From: Amycolatopsis nivea
GTDB lineage: Bacteria; Actinomycetota; Actinomycetes; Mycobacteriales; Pseudonocardiaceae
Reading direction: 5' to 3'
DNA: 37,845 nucleotides
Assembly (NCBI RefSeq): GCF_004522235.1
Contig: NZ_SDLT01000058.1
Coordinates: 1-37,845, forward strand
Of this stretch, positions 1-8,622 are shown piece by piece (position 1 is the stretch's first letter; each line of letters opens with the position of its first letter). Under the pieces are notes generated by a model. That model searched no databases and had not been told where the DNA came from. It saw nothing but the letters and a program-made list of their open reading frames with translations. The translations under genes and the position numbers were made by a program.

Positions 1-974
1 GCCGCGCCGCCCGCTCCGACCGAGCCGCCCAGCAGTCCGCCCGGCAACGCGCCCCCGCTTCCGGCGCCCGCGCCCGCGCCGAGCGCACCGCCCGGCCCCG
101 CGCCCAGCGAACCCGGCATTCCGGCCGTTCCGCCCGGACCGCTCATCCCCGGCAGCAGCCCGGCGCCTCCCGCCGGAGCGGACGAAGCCGTGGTGACGGC
201 CGCGTCCGAGTAACCGGACGAATCCCGGGAGCCGCGCGAATCGCTGCGCGACCGGCCGTCCGGATCGACGTTCGTGACCGCGGGCGCCTCGGTGAAATGC
301 GGCAGCTTGTCGTGCACGCCCTTGCTGGACGTCTCGTAGCCTTCCATCACGCGGACCGCCTCGGCCTTGGCGTGCGACGCCGCGCGTTTGGCGGGCAGGT
401 GGTCGTCGAGGAGCTGATCGACCATCACCGCGCCGCTGGGACCGCTGGCCGCGTTGAGGTCGTAGCCGTCGCGGAACTGGTTCTCCGCCGTGTAGAACAC
501 CGGTTCCGGCATCTTGTGCTTCGCCGTTTCGACCGCGCTCGTGTAGTGGTCGAGCTTGTCGCCGACCGTGCGCATCGTCTCGCTCGCGCCCGCGCCCCAG
601 GACGTCAGCTTCGACGCCGACTGCGCCGCGTTCCCGGCCGCGCCGCCGCGCCAGGACAGCAGCAGCTTCTGCACCGTCTTGTGCACCGCGGAGGTCGCCG
701 AGTCGACGTCGTACGCCAGCTTCCCCCATTGGTGCGCGGACGCGCCCATGGCGACCGGGTCCGCGGTCATGATCATGTCGTAGAGCGTGGTGTGCGCCCA
801 GGCGTTCCAGTTGATCTTGCCGAAGGACGTGTCCTTCATGTTGGCCCGCTGGGCGAGCTTCGTCCGCCGCAGGACGCGGCGCTGCGCGGCGGTGGGCGGG
901 TGGTCCTCGCTCCACAGCCGGTGCTTGCGGTGCTTCTCGTACGGCAGCCGTTCGTAGCCCGGTGTCCGGCTCAT
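1..974 (-). CDS. PPE/WXG100-type protein, partial
   Basis: A partial gene: the ATG is at 974 and the reading frame runs off the left edge, so the C-terminus is missing. The first 200 or so residues are helical and contain a WXG turn (SWRGG) in the middle of a helix-turn-helix hairpin, as in WXG100/PPE-fold substrates of type VII (ESX) secretion. After about residue 240 the protein changes to a Gly/Pro/Ala/Ser-rich low-complexity tail, usual in actinobacterial PPE-like proteins. No signal peptide is visible. It overlaps the preceding gene by an ATGA junction, so the two are translationally coupled and probably form an export pair. The ESX assignment is family inference, since no secretion-machinery gene is in the window. 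Confidence 0.72.
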   Translation of the reverse strand, partial: MSRTPGYERLPYEKHRKHRLWSEDHPPTAAQRRVLRRTKLAQRANMKDTSFGKINWNAWAHTTLYDMIMTADPVAMGASAHQWGKLAYDVDSATSAVHKTVQKLLLSWRGGAAGNAAQSASKLTSWGAGASETMRTVGDKLDHYTSAVETAKHKMPEPVFYTAENQFRDGYDLNAASGPSGAVMVDQLLDDHLPAKRAASHAKAEAVRVMEGYETSSKGVHDKLPHFTEAPAVTNVDPDGRSRSDSRGSRDSSGYSDAAVTTASSAPAGGAGLLPGMSGPGGTAGMPGSLGAGPGGALGAGAGAGSGGALPGGLLGGSVGAGGA

Positions 975-1465
975 GCCGGCGTCCCTCCCCCGTCGTCCGC
1001 CCGGCGGCCCAGCGCGTCGAGCGAGTCCTTCGCGTCGCTTTCCTGCTGGACGTGCCCCGCGCTCGCCCGGCGGATGGCCTCGCGCAAGGACGACAGCTCG
1101 TCGAGGTACTGCTGCAGGATCGCCTGCGCGCCGCCGTCGGCGGACCCGCGCAGGCCGAACGCCTTCCGCAGGTGCGCGGCCACCGGGCTGGTGCCGTCCT
1201 TGAGCGGATGCACGAGCGACTTCGCCTGTTCGAGGCACGCGGTCAGCTCCTGCTGGCGCTTCTCCAGCTCCGCGTCGGCCGCGGCGATCTCGGCCGGGTC
1301 GAGCTCGATGACCCCGGTGTCGGCGACGATCTCGGCGTTGCCCGCCCCCGACGGGTCCCGCACGGAATCCGACGTCTCCGGCCGCCCGGACCGGTGCGCC
1401 TCCTTGGCCTGTTTCTTGTGCAGGGCACGGACCTCTGCCCAGTCGGAAACCCGGTGCGAACTCAC
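971..1465 (-). CDS. Small acidic helical protein, probable partner of the PPE-like protein
   Basis: A 164-residue protein with no enzyme motif that I recognise. I chose the GTG at 1465 because a good GGGAGGTG ribosome site lies about 7 bases upstream and no better start follows. The first 60 residues are charged; the middle and C-terminal part (ELEKRQQELTACLEQAK onward) looks like amphipathic helix or coiled coil. The stop codon overlaps the start of the WXG100/PPE-like gene (ATGA), which makes co-translation likely. Small helical proteins next to PPE/WXG genes are often secretion partners or chaperones. That role is inferred only from position and size. Confidence 0.6.
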   Translation of the reverse strand: MSSHRVSDWAEVRALHKKQAKEAHRSGRPETSDSVRDPSGAGNAEIVADTGVIELDPAEIAAADAELEKRQQELTACLEQAKSLVHPLKDGTSPVAAHLRKAFGLRGSADGGAQAILQQYLDELSSLREAIRRASAGHVQQESDAKDSLDALGRRADDGGGTPA

Positions 1466-1593
1466 CCCAGTCCACCTCCCAGCGGGCGTCCTCCTCGGAC
1501 GCGCGCACCAGTATGTCAGCCAGCCGGACCGCAGGCATCCGGTCCGGGAAAGTCGGCGATGAGACGAGCCCGCCGCGGCCGCGGTTCCGCGGG

Positions 1594-2169
1594 TCACCCG
1601 GACGGCGGGTGCGCACCCCGGACGAGCAGTCCGGCGACCGAGCGAGCGGCCGCCACGGCGTCGTCGCCGAGGTCCGCGGGCAACGCCCGCTGCAGCCACA
1701 GCGTCGCGAACCCGTGCACGAGCGACCAGGCCGCCGCGCCCGCGACCACCGGGTCGACGCTGCCGTCCCGGAACCCGGCGACGGCCCAGTCCAGCGCCTG
1801 GCTGCTGCGCTCCTGCGCGGCCCGCAGGTCCGGGTCGTCGCCGCGGAGCAGGTCCGCGCGGAACATCACCTCGAAATGCGCCCGGTGCCCGACCGCGAAC
1901 GAAACGTAGGCGACCCCGGCCTCGAGCAGGTCCGGCTCGGGCGGCATCTCCTCGAGCGTGTCGGCGAGCAGGTCGAACCCCTGCGCGGCGACGGCGGTGA
2001 GCAGGCCGGTGCGGTCGCCGAAGTGGTGCGCCGGGGCGGCGTGCGAGACCCCGACCCGGCGGGCGAGGTCGCGCAGGTTGACCGCGGCCGGGCCGGATTC
2101 GCCGAGCACCTCGACGGCCGCGGTCAGCACCGCCTGCCGCAGATCGCCGTGGTGGTAACGACGGGCCAT
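1594..2169 (-). CDS. TetR/AcrR family transcriptional regulator (WHG-type C-terminal domain)
   Basis: 191 residues. The N-terminal TetR DNA-binding domain covers roughly residues 8-55, with the usual tail of the recognition helix (VSHAAPAHHFGDRTGLL). The C-terminal part contains a region resembling the WHG ligand domain (AVGHRAHFEVMFR). The ATG at 2169 is the only start that keeps the HTH complete. It lies between an ESX-like pair and a reductase on the same strand, with gaps of 128 and 86 bases, so it may be transcribed alone. Its target is unknown. The neighbouring reductase gene is the nearest candidate, but I see no clear palindrome at the promoter to support this. Confidence 0.85.
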   Translation of the reverse strand: MARRYHHGDLRQAVLTAAVEVLGESGPAAVNLRDLARRVGVSHAAPAHHFGDRTGLLTAVAAQGFDLLADTLEEMPPEPDLLEAGVAYVSFAVGHRAHFEVMFRADLLRGDDPDLRAAQERSSQALDWAVAGFRDGSVDPVVAGAAAWSLVHGFATLWLQRALPADLGDDAVAAARSVAGLLVRGAHPPSG

Positions 2170-2255
2170 GGCGTCGAGTATGCACCGGCTTGTCAGTGCC
2201 TAGATGGGGCTGGCGGGCTTGCTCGGCTGCTGTCGAGGTGCCCCTGCGGATCCGC

Positions 2256-2831
2256 TCAGCGGACGAACTCGAAGATCTGCTTCTGGATCCCGTTCGAGTA
2301 ACTCTCGCTATCGATCAACTTCAGCGGCTGCTTGTCCTTGTCGGTCTCGCTGAACAGCCGCTTCCCCGCGCCCAGCAGGACCGGGAAGACCAGCAGGTGC
2401 AGCCGGTCGACCAGGCCCGCGTCGGCGAGGGCGCGGACCAGCGTCGCGCTGCCGTTGACGATGATCGGGCCGCCCTCGGTTTCCTTCAGCGCGGCGACGT
2501 CGTCGAGGGAGCGAAGAATGGTCGTTTCGCCCCAATTCGTCACCAGGTCCTCGTCGCGCAGGGTGGTGGACACGACGTATTTCGGCATCGCGTTGTAGTG
2601 CGGGAACTCCTCGGTCATGTCCGGCCACACCGGCGAGAACGCCTCGTAGCTGACGCGGCCGAGCAGCAACGCGGTCGCTTCCTCCTGCTCGGCGCCCTTG
2701 AGTGCGTAGGCGGCGGGGTCGAACTCGATGTCCTTGAACGTCCAGCCGGCGTTCCGGTAGCCGGCCTCGCCGCCGGGGGCTTCGACGACGCCGTCGAGGG
2801 ACACGAACGCGGTGGCGACGATGGTGCGCAT
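2256..2831 (-). CDS. Dihydrofolate reductase family protein (RibD C-terminal-like)
   Basis: 191 residues, the normal size for single-domain RibD-C/DHFR-like oxidoreductases. The N-terminus (MRTIVATAFVSLDGVVEAPGG) is the family signature for an NADPH-binding DHFR fold, and the C-terminus carries the LHLLVFPVLLGAGKRLF motif typical of the group. The ATG at 2831 is preceded by AGGAG at good spacing; an upstream in-frame ATG lacks a site and would add an unlikely extension. The substrate is unknown for most members. It lies downstream of the catabolic operon on the same strand, separated from it by a strong hairpin. Confidence 0.88.
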   Translation of the reverse strand: MRTIVATAFVSLDGVVEAPGGEAGYRNAGWTFKDIEFDPAAYALKGAEQEEATALLLGRVSYEAFSPVWPDMTEEFPHYNAMPKYVVSTTLRDEDLVTNWGETTILRSLDDVAALKETEGGPIIVNGSATLVRALADAGLVDRLHLLVFPVLLGAGKRLFSETDKDKQPLKLIDSESYSNGIQKQIFEFVR

Positions 2832-2848
2832 GGGATCAGCTCCTGGTT

Positions 2849-2892
2849 CGGGACGGTGCCTGCTCACCTACGCGTCGAACGGCACCGTCCCG
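2849..2892 (-). terminator. 12-bp inverted repeat after the catabolic operon
   Basis: CGGGACGGTGCC (2849-2860) and its exact complement GGCACCGTCCCG (2881-2892) are separated by 20 bases. The hairpin lies just after the stop of the last gene of the long minus-strand operon and before the reductase gene. There is no T tract, as is common in GC-rich actinobacteria. I read it as an operon terminator; a regulatory site for the reductase gene is the alternative. Confidence 0.5.
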
Positions 2893-2930
2893 GTCAGACA
2901 CGCCACCCGCGACCCAAGCTATGACCTGGG

Positions 2931-4049
2931 TCACACCGAAGTATGCCAAGCGTCGTACCCGTAGATCGCGTCCGCCGCGGCCGAGCTGTTTCCGCTCGCC
3001 TTGAGCCAGCTGTTGCCCCGCGAGGCCAGTTGCACTTCGCGGGTCCGGTCCAGCCGGGCGGCCTGGTATGCCTTCAGCGCGACCTCGGTGTTCGGGTACG
3101 CCGCCAGCGCCCGTGACAGCACCACGCTGTCCTCGATGGCCATTCCCGCGCCCTGGGCCATGAACGGCATCATCGGGTGGCACGCGTCGCCCAGCAGCGT
3201 TACCGGGCCGGATGACCAGTTCGGCAGCGGGTCGCGGACGTACAGCGCCGATTGCAGCACCGAATCGCACGCCGCCAGCAACGCGCGGGCCTCGGGGTGG
3301 AAGCCGCGGTACGCCTCGCGCAGTTCGTCGACATCCCCTGGGGTCGTCCAGGATTCGTGCCGCCACTGGCTTTGCCTCGTGGTGGCGAAGACGAACACGT
3401 CCTCGCCGCGGTTGAGCGGGAACGTCACCAGCTGCGTGTCCGGATCCGGACCCCACCATTTGGTGAAGCAGTCCAGGTTCGGCACGTCCACCGAACCCGC
3501 TGGCAGCACCGCGCGGTAGGCGACCACGCCGGTGAACTCCGGGTGTTCCGCGCCGAACAACGCGGTGCGGACGGCGGAGTGGATGCCGTCGGCGCCGATC
3601 ACGACATCCGCGGAAGCCACCGAAGAACCGAAGTCCAGCGACACCGAGTCCGTTGTGGACAGTCCGGTCAGCTTGTGTCCCAAGTGGACTACGCCGTCGG
3701 GCAGCGCGCGTTCCAAGGCGGCCAGCAGGTCCGCGCGGTGCATCGTGAGCTGCGGCGAGCCGTAGCGGCGTTCGGCCTCGTCGCCCATCGGCAGTCGCGA
3801 CGTTTCCTCGCCGGTGTCCCAGGTGCGGCTGATCCGGTACTTCGGCCGCGCGGCGGTTTCGCGCAGTTCGTCGCCGATGCCGAGGCCGTCGAGGGCGCGG
3901 ACGGCGTTGGGGGTCAGGTTGATGTCCGCGCCGACGCGGCCGAATCCGGCCGCCTGTTCGTGCACGACCGGCGAGAATCCGGCCTTCCGCAGGGCGACAG
4001 CGGCGGCGAGGCCGCCGATCCCGCCGCCGACGATCGCGATTTCCGGCAC
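2931..4049 (-). CDS. FAD-dependent aromatic monooxygenase, NicC-like (6-hydroxynicotinate 3-monooxygenase relative)
   Basis: 372 residues, a typical length for group A flavin hydroxylases. The GxGxxG FAD motif (IVGGGIGGLAAA) is at residues 5-16, the GADGIHS motif is near 170, and the second FAD motif is LLGDACHPMMPFMAQGAGMAIED. The match to NicC as I remember it is good throughout, including KWW after a conserved Cys, NPLPxWS and the C-terminal YGYD. However, the residue facing the flavin that is His in NicC (AGIHIGPN) is Asn here (ADINLTPN), and positions recalled as His and Tyr in the KWW segment also differ. Expected activity is NAD(P)H- and O2-dependent hydroxylation of an aromatic or pyridine acid. 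The GTG at 4049 has an excellent AAAGGAG site that overlaps the stop of the gene before it. It is the last gene of the operon. Confidence 0.82.
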   Translation of the reverse strand: MPEIAIVGGGIGGLAAAVALRKAGFSPVVHEQAAGFGRVGADINLTPNAVRALDGLGIGDELRETAARPKYRISRTWDTGEETSRLPMGDEAERRYGSPQLTMHRADLLAALERALPDGVVHLGHKLTGLSTTDSVSLDFGSSVASADVVIGADGIHSAVRTALFGAEHPEFTGVVAYRAVLPAGSVDVPNLDCFTKWWGPDPDTQLVTFPLNRGEDVFVFATTRQSQWRHESWTTPGDVDELREAYRGFHPEARALLAACDSVLQSALYVRDPLPNWSSGPVTLLGDACHPMMPFMAQGAGMAIEDSVVLSRALAAYPNTEVALKAYQAARLDRTREVQLASRGNSWLKASGNSSAAADAIYGYDAWHTSV

Positions 4050-4063
4050 AGCGAAAGCTCCTT

Positions 4064-4960
4064 TTAGACAGTGAGGTCGAGCAGGTCGTGGCCCACGACG
4101 ACCGGGCCGGAGTAGTGCGGGCGGACCCGGCCGAGCCAGCCTTCGTCGTCGAGGCGGGCGGGATCGGACGGACCGAGGTGCGACAGCGCGACCCGCCGGG
4201 CCCCGGCCGCCGCGGCGACCCGGCCGACGTCCGCCGGCGAGGTGTGCGAGGCGGCGAGGAAGTCCAGCAGCTTCGGCGAATAGCCGATGCTGCGGTAGAA
4301 ATCGGGCTCCATCGCTTCGTGCACCAGCAAGTCGGCGCCCGCGGCCAGCTCGCCGACCGCGTCGCTTCGGGCGGTGTCGCCGGAGAAGGCGACGACACCG
4401 TGTTCCGTCTCGAACCGGTAGCCCAGCGCCAGGTGCAGCGGCGGATGCGGGACGGCCCGAGCCGTCACGCGCACCCGGTCGTCTTCGTGCACCACGATTT
4501 CCGCACCCGTCGCCGAAAGATCAGTGGCGTGGACGAGCCCGGCCAGCCGCGGCCGGTCGCTGGTCCGCTGGCGCACCGCGACGTCCTGTCCGAACGCCGC
4601 GAGATTGCCCGCCACCAGCCCCTCCGTGCCCGCGGCGGGCGGACCGGGGTCGGTCGGGTCCGGGCCGGGGCCGTAGACCCGCACCGGATCGACGACGCCC
4701 TGGTTCGCCGGGCCCCAGCCGAGCAGGAAGAGCGTGAACAGCTCGGCGACGTGGTCGGAATGCAGGTGCGTCACGAACACCCCGCCCAGATCGCGCAGGG
4801 ACAGCCCGGCGGAGACGTACTTGCCGAGCGTCCCGTAGCCCGCGTCGACCAGGTAGACGCGCCCGCCGACCACCACCGCGTTCGCGCAGCCCTGCCTGCC
4901 CGGCGCCGGGTACGGCCCGGCCGCCGTGCCGAGCAGGACCACGCGCAGCGCGTCCGTCAC
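4064..4960 (-). CDS. Metallo-beta-lactamase-fold hydrolase (RNase Z-like family)
   Basis: 298 residues. The metal-binding motif HLHSDH is present near residue 75, with later metal ligands in GDTARSD, HEAM and the C-terminal SHLGPSD. The overall pattern is that of the RNase Z/arylsulfatase-like branch of the fold, which includes many small-molecule hydrolases. The GTG start at 4960 overlaps the MFS stop (GTGA) and has AGAGGT upstream. Within a catabolic operon it probably hydrolyses an ester, lactone or amide intermediate, but the substrate cannot be read from the sequence. No signal peptide, so cytoplasmic. Confidence 0.82.
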   Translation of the reverse strand: MTDALRVVLLGTAAGPYPAPGRQGCANAVVVGGRVYLVDAGYGTLGKYVSAGLSLRDLGGVFVTHLHSDHVAELFTLFLLGWGPANQGVVDPVRVYGPGPDPTDPGPPAAGTEGLVAGNLAAFGQDVAVRQRTSDRPRLAGLVHATDLSATGAEIVVHEDDRVRVTARAVPHPPLHLALGYRFETEHGVVAFSGDTARSDAVGELAAGADLLVHEAMEPDFYRSIGYSPKLLDFLAASHTSPADVGRVAAAAGARRVALSHLGPSDPARLDDEGWLGRVRPHYSGPVVVGHDLLDLTV

Positions 4961-6339
4961 GGCGAAACCTCTTCCAGCGTGCGGCCCTTGGTCTCCTCGG
5001 CGAAGAACCCGGCGACGAGTGCGCCGACGAAGCAGATCCCGCCGAGCACCAGGAACACCGACGCGAGCCCGCTGCCGCCCGCGTACAGCGCGCCGACCAG
5101 GATCGGGCCGAGGATCAGGCCGAACCGGTTCATCACGCCGCCGAGGCTGACGCCCAGCGCGCGGCTGCGGGTCGGGTACAGCTCCGGCGTGTACAGGTAC
5201 AGGCAGACGTTCACCGCGAAGTTGAACATCGCCGCGAGCGACGACCACACCAGCAGCTGCAACGGAGTCCCGGCGCCGAGTGCGCCCAGCACGACCAGCA
5301 TCGCGGTCGTCCCGCCCAGGCCCGCGGCCAGCACGACCCGGCGGCCGAGCTTGTCCACGACCAGCGCGGCGATCAGGCAGCCGACGAGACCGGCGACCGA
5401 CGTGGCGGTGCTGTACCAGAGCGCCTGGCCGATGGAGAGGTGGAACGAACCCTTGTACAGCGTCGGCAGCCACGAGGTGATGCCGTAGTTGGCGAGGTAG
5501 CCGACAAACCAGATCGTCCACACCATCAGCGTGCGCCGCCGGTAGCGACCGGCGAACAGGTCGCGGAACGAACTGCGCTTCGAAGGAACCGCTGCCGGTG
5601 CCGCGACGGCCTCGGCGGGCGGAGGCAGCGGACGGCCAAGAGATTCCTCGACCCGGCGCTCGATCAGCGCCATCGTTGCCTCGGCCTTCTCGATGTGCCC
5701 GTGCGAGGCGAGCCAGCGCGGTGATTCCGGGATCCGCAACTGCAGCAGCACCGCGGCGAGACCCGGAACGGCGGCCAGCGCGAACAGCGGACGCCAGCCC
5801 CAGTGCGGGATGACCCAGGCCGCGACCAGCGCGCCGACCGCGAGCCCGGCCGGGAAGACGATCTCGTACATCAGCACGAAGCGGCCGCGGCGGCGGGCCC
5901 GGCTGATCTCCGCGATGTACGCGGCCGCGGTCGGCACTTCACCGCCGATCGCGAGGCCTTGGACGAACCGCAGGATCAGGAACGGCAGCAACGCGGTGCA
6001 CAGCGTCATCGCCAAGCTGCACAACGCCGTGACGGCGACGCACAGGGTGATCACCTTGACGCGGCCGATCCGGTCGGCGGCCCAGCCGGACGCGAGCGCG
6101 CCGAGCAGCATGCCGATCGAGCCGATGGTCAGCGTCGCGGTGCTGGACGCGGTCGTCATGTGCCATTCGCGGCCGATGACCGGCAGCGTGTAGGCGATCA
6201 GCAGCTGGTCGAACGCCTCGAAGAACGTGACGATGCCGATGATCAGGCGAATCGACACCTGCCAGCGCGACATCGGGAGCCGTTCCAGCCGGGCGGCGAT
6301 GTCCCGCTGGGTCACCTCGGGGGTGGCGGCGATACTCAT
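4957..6339 (-). CDS. MFS transporter, sugar/aromatic-acid porter type
   Basis: 460 residues with about 12 hydrophobic segments. Family marks include DRIGR between TM2 and TM3, the PESPRWL motif after TM6, and PELYPTRSRALG in the C-terminal half. The TM1 sequence EAFDQLLIAYTLP resembles the acidic TM1 motif of the aromatic acid:H+ symporters. A long central loop around residues 225-270 is Ala/Pro rich. The ATG at 6339 follows GGAGG. It overlaps the MBL-fold hydrolase gene by 4 bases. Context suggests it imports the growth substrate of this operon, probably an organic or aromatic acid. Confidence 0.88.
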   Translation of the reverse strand: MSIAATPEVTQRDIAARLERLPMSRWQVSIRLIIGIVTFFEAFDQLLIAYTLPVIGREWHMTTASSTATLTIGSIGMLLGALASGWAADRIGRVKVITLCVAVTALCSLAMTLCTALLPFLILRFVQGLAIGGEVPTAAAYIAEISRARRRGRFVLMYEIVFPAGLAVGALVAAWVIPHWGWRPLFALAAVPGLAAVLLQLRIPESPRWLASHGHIEKAEATMALIERRVEESLGRPLPPPAEAVAAPAAVPSKRSSFRDLFAGRYRRRTLMVWTIWFVGYLANYGITSWLPTLYKGSFHLSIGQALWYSTATSVAGLVGCLIAALVVDKLGRRVVLAAGLGGTTAMLVVLGALGAGTPLQLLVWSSLAAMFNFAVNVCLYLYTPELYPTRSRALGVSLGGVMNRFGLILGPILVGALYAGGSGLASVFLVLGGICFVGALVAGFFAEETKGRTLEEVSP

Positions 6340-6383
6340 GGGCCCTCCTCGGAGCCGGAGCGTGCAATCGATCGTAGGGGGTT

Positions 6384-6971
6384 TCAGCGGGCCGGAGGAG
6401 AGTCCGGCAGCTCGGCGTCCAGGAACCGGACCAGGTCGTCCGCGGCGGACGGTCCGGCGGGCAGCACGAGCCGGTCGGGTGCGTGCGGGTCGAATCCGGG
6501 CGTACCGGGCCACGGTGGCGGCGCGGGTCCGAGAGCGGCGGCGAGGTCCACGCCCGCCAGTTCGGCGAGGTGGGCGGCGGAGCCGAAACCGGCGGCGGCC
6601 ACGCGGTGGCGCGGCATGCCCAGCCGGCTCCCGAGGTAATCGAGCGCGCCGGCGAGGTCGGCTTCGAGGTCGGAAAGCGCGAGCGCGGCGAAGGCGGCGT
6701 CCGCTTTGTCCGGACCGAAAGTGTGGCCGCCGGTCTCGTAGTAGAACAGCGGCGCGACAGTGACGTATCCGCAGCTCGCGAGCGTGCGGCAGCAGTTCTC
6801 GACGGGTTCGTCGAGGCCGGCGGCGCCGTGCAGCACCAGCACCGCGCCGCGCACGCGGCCGGGCGGATGCCGCACCAGCAGCGGCGCGGACGTCCGCACC
6901 ACCCGGCGGCGGCGGTTCGCGGGTCCGTGCCCGTGATGGTGGACTTCGGCAGCTTCGATGGTGCCTCCCAC
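6384..6971 (-). CDS. Dienelactone hydrolase-like protein lacking the catalytic nucleophile
   Basis: 195 residues, starting at a GTG with GGGAG 7 bases upstream. The first part has the alpha/beta-hydrolase entry (GAVLVLHGAAGLDEPVENCCRTLA) and the LASCGYVTVAPLFYY pattern of the DLH family, including the DLEADLAGALDYL helix. At the nucleophile elbow, where DLH has GxCxG, this protein reads GFGSA with Gly at the nucleophile position. The C-terminal part that should hold the acid and His is short and diverged. It may be a binding or structural relative rather than an active hydrolase, or it may use the adjacent Ser. It sits 12 bases after the ThDP enzyme gene in the operon. Confidence 0.72.
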   Translation of the reverse strand: MGGTIEAAEVHHHGHGPANRRRRVVRTSAPLLVRHPPGRVRGAVLVLHGAAGLDEPVENCCRTLASCGYVTVAPLFYYETGGHTFGPDKADAAFAALALSDLEADLAGALDYLGSRLGMPRHRVAAAGFGSAAHLAELAGVDLAAALGPAPPPWPGTPGFDPHAPDRLVLPAGPSAADDLVRFLDAELPDSPPAR

Positions 6972-6983
6972 GTCTGGTCTCCC

Positions 6984-8609
6984 TCAGCTCTCCGGAACCG
7001 GCACCGGCGGCACGAACGGCCGCGGCGTGGCGGGCAAAGCGGTCACGTCGACCTCGATCACCGACGGACCGTGCTGGGCCACCGCTTTCGCCAGCGCGTC
7101 GGCGAACTGGCCCGGCTTCGACACCAGCGTGTGCGGCAGGTCCAGCGACTGCGCCAGGCGCGCGAAATCGGGGGTGAACAGGTCGACTCCGGCACGCTGT
7201 CCGCGGTGGTGGTCCTGCATGTTGCGCAGCACGCCGTATCCGCCGTCGTTGAACACGACCAGCGCGAGCCACGGCCGTTCCTGGGCCAGCGTGCACAGTT
7301 CGCCGAGGTGCACCGCGAGACCGCCGTCGCCGACCATCACCACGGTCGGCGCGTCCGGCGTCGCGAGCGCGGCCCCGATGCCGGTGGCGAGGCCCTGACC
7401 GATGCCGCCGCCGACCGGGAACACGTTGGTGCGCGGGTCGTGGATGTCCAGCAGCCGGTTGCCCCACTGGCTGGACGGGATGGTGACGTCGCGGGCGATC
7501 ACGGACTCGGCCGGGAGGCCGTCGCGCAGGGCGGCGCAGATCTCCGCGTACGGGCCGATCGCCTCGTTCAGCTTGTCCCGCACCGCTTTCCGGGTCTCGA
7601 CGACGCGGTCGCGCCAGCCTGGTTCGGTGTTAGCTTCCACAGTGGACAGACCGGCGAGCACCGTCGCGGCATCGCCTTGCACTCCGACAGTGGCCGGGTA
7701 GACGCGGCCCAGCGCGTCGGCGTCGACGTCGATCTGCAGGTGCCGTTCGGGCAATGCGAGGTGGTAGTGCTTGGTTTCGTTCGAGCGGAAGTGCGTGCCG
7801 ATCGAGACCAGCAGGTCGGCGTCGGCGAGGAGTTGCGCCGCCGACTCGTGCGCGGCGAAGTTCCCGACGACCAGTTCGTGGTTCTCCGGCACCGTGCCGC
7901 GGCCGGAGTTGCTGGTGAACACGGCCGCGCCGAGCCGTTCCGCGAGCGCGCGCACCTCGTCGCGCGCGCCGGTCGCTCCCCCGCCGAGCCAGAACACCGG
8001 ACGGCGCGCGGCAGCGAGCAGTTCGGCGGCTTCCGCGAGCGCAGCGGCGTCGGGCGGCGGGATCGGGGTCGGTTCGAGCGAGCCAGTACGGAACTCGTGC
8101 CGTGAGTACTGCAGGTCGATCGGCCATTCGACGCTCGCCGGACCGCTCGGCACCGACAGCGCGTGCCGGATCGCCGCACGCAGCGTCTCCTCGGCGGTCT
8201 CGACCGACGTGACCGTGGCCGCGTGCTTGGAAATCGCGGTCAGCATGCCGATCTGGTCGCGCGTCTCGTGGATGACGCCGCGTCCGCTGCCGAGGAATTC
8301 GGAGTCGATCTGACCGGTCACGTGCAGCACGCGACTGCCCGCCGTGAGGGCCTCGACCAGCGCGCCCGCCGCGTTGCCCGCGCCGGTGCCGGTGCTGGTG
8401 ATCGCGACGCCGAGGCCGCCGCTGGCCCGGGAGTACCCGTCGGCGGCGTTCACCGCGGCGGCTTCGTGCCGCACGGGCACGAACCGCAACTGCTGCGCGA
8501 CCGCTTCCACCAGCGGCAGGTTGTGCACACTCACCACGCCGAAGGCGGTGTCCACTCCGGCTTCGGACAGCAGGCGAACGAGAAGCTCGCCTCCGTGACC
8601 GTGATTCAT
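6984..8609 (-). CDS. Thiamine-diphosphate-dependent enzyme (acetolactate synthase / benzoylformate decarboxylase-like)
   Basis: 541 residues with the three-domain organisation of the POX/AHAS family. The N-terminal Pyr domain carries the cofactor-activating Glu in VRHEAAAVNAADGYSR near residue 50. A central domain follows (about 190-330), and the C-terminal PP domain has the ThDP motif GDGG...FNDGG around residues 430-460. The ATG at 8609 was chosen over an upstream extension; it restores the usual N-terminus (GGELLVRLLSEAGV). It is probably a 2-oxo-acid decarboxylase or carboligase acting on a ring-cleavage product or an aroylformate. The divergent aldehyde dehydrogenase would fit an aldehyde product. 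The specific substrate is unknown. Confidence 0.85.
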   Translation of the reverse strand: MNHGHGGELLVRLLSEAGVDTAFGVVSVHNLPLVEAVAQQLRFVPVRHEAAAVNAADGYSRASGGLGVAITSTGTGAGNAAGALVEALTAGSRVLHVTGQIDSEFLGSGRGVIHETRDQIGMLTAISKHAATVTSVETAEETLRAAIRHALSVPSGPASVEWPIDLQYSRHEFRTGSLEPTPIPPPDAAALAEAAELLAAARRPVFWLGGGATGARDEVRALAERLGAAVFTSNSGRGTVPENHELVVGNFAAHESAAQLLADADLLVSIGTHFRSNETKHYHLALPERHLQIDVDADALGRVYPATVGVQGDAATVLAGLSTVEANTEPGWRDRVVETRKAVRDKLNEAIGPYAEICAALRDGLPAESVIARDVTIPSSQWGNRLLDIHDPRTNVFPVGGGIGQGLATGIGAALATPDAPTVVMVGDGGLAVHLGELCTLAQERPWLALVVFNDGGYGVLRNMQDHHRGQRAGVDLFTPDFARLAQSLDLPHTLVSKPGQFADALAKAVAQHGPSVIEVDVTALPATPRPFVPPVPVPES

Positions 8610-8622
8610 GGGTCCGTCCCTT

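Noticed and set aside
297..1562. 421-codon plus-strand frame
   Set aside because: Antisense to the WXG100/PPE pair, Arg/Val-rich, and with no ribosome site.
2836..4398. 520-codon minus-strand frame across the MBL and monooxygenase genes
   Set aside because: Arg/Pro-rich translation without any family pattern; it lies in another frame of two well-supported genes.
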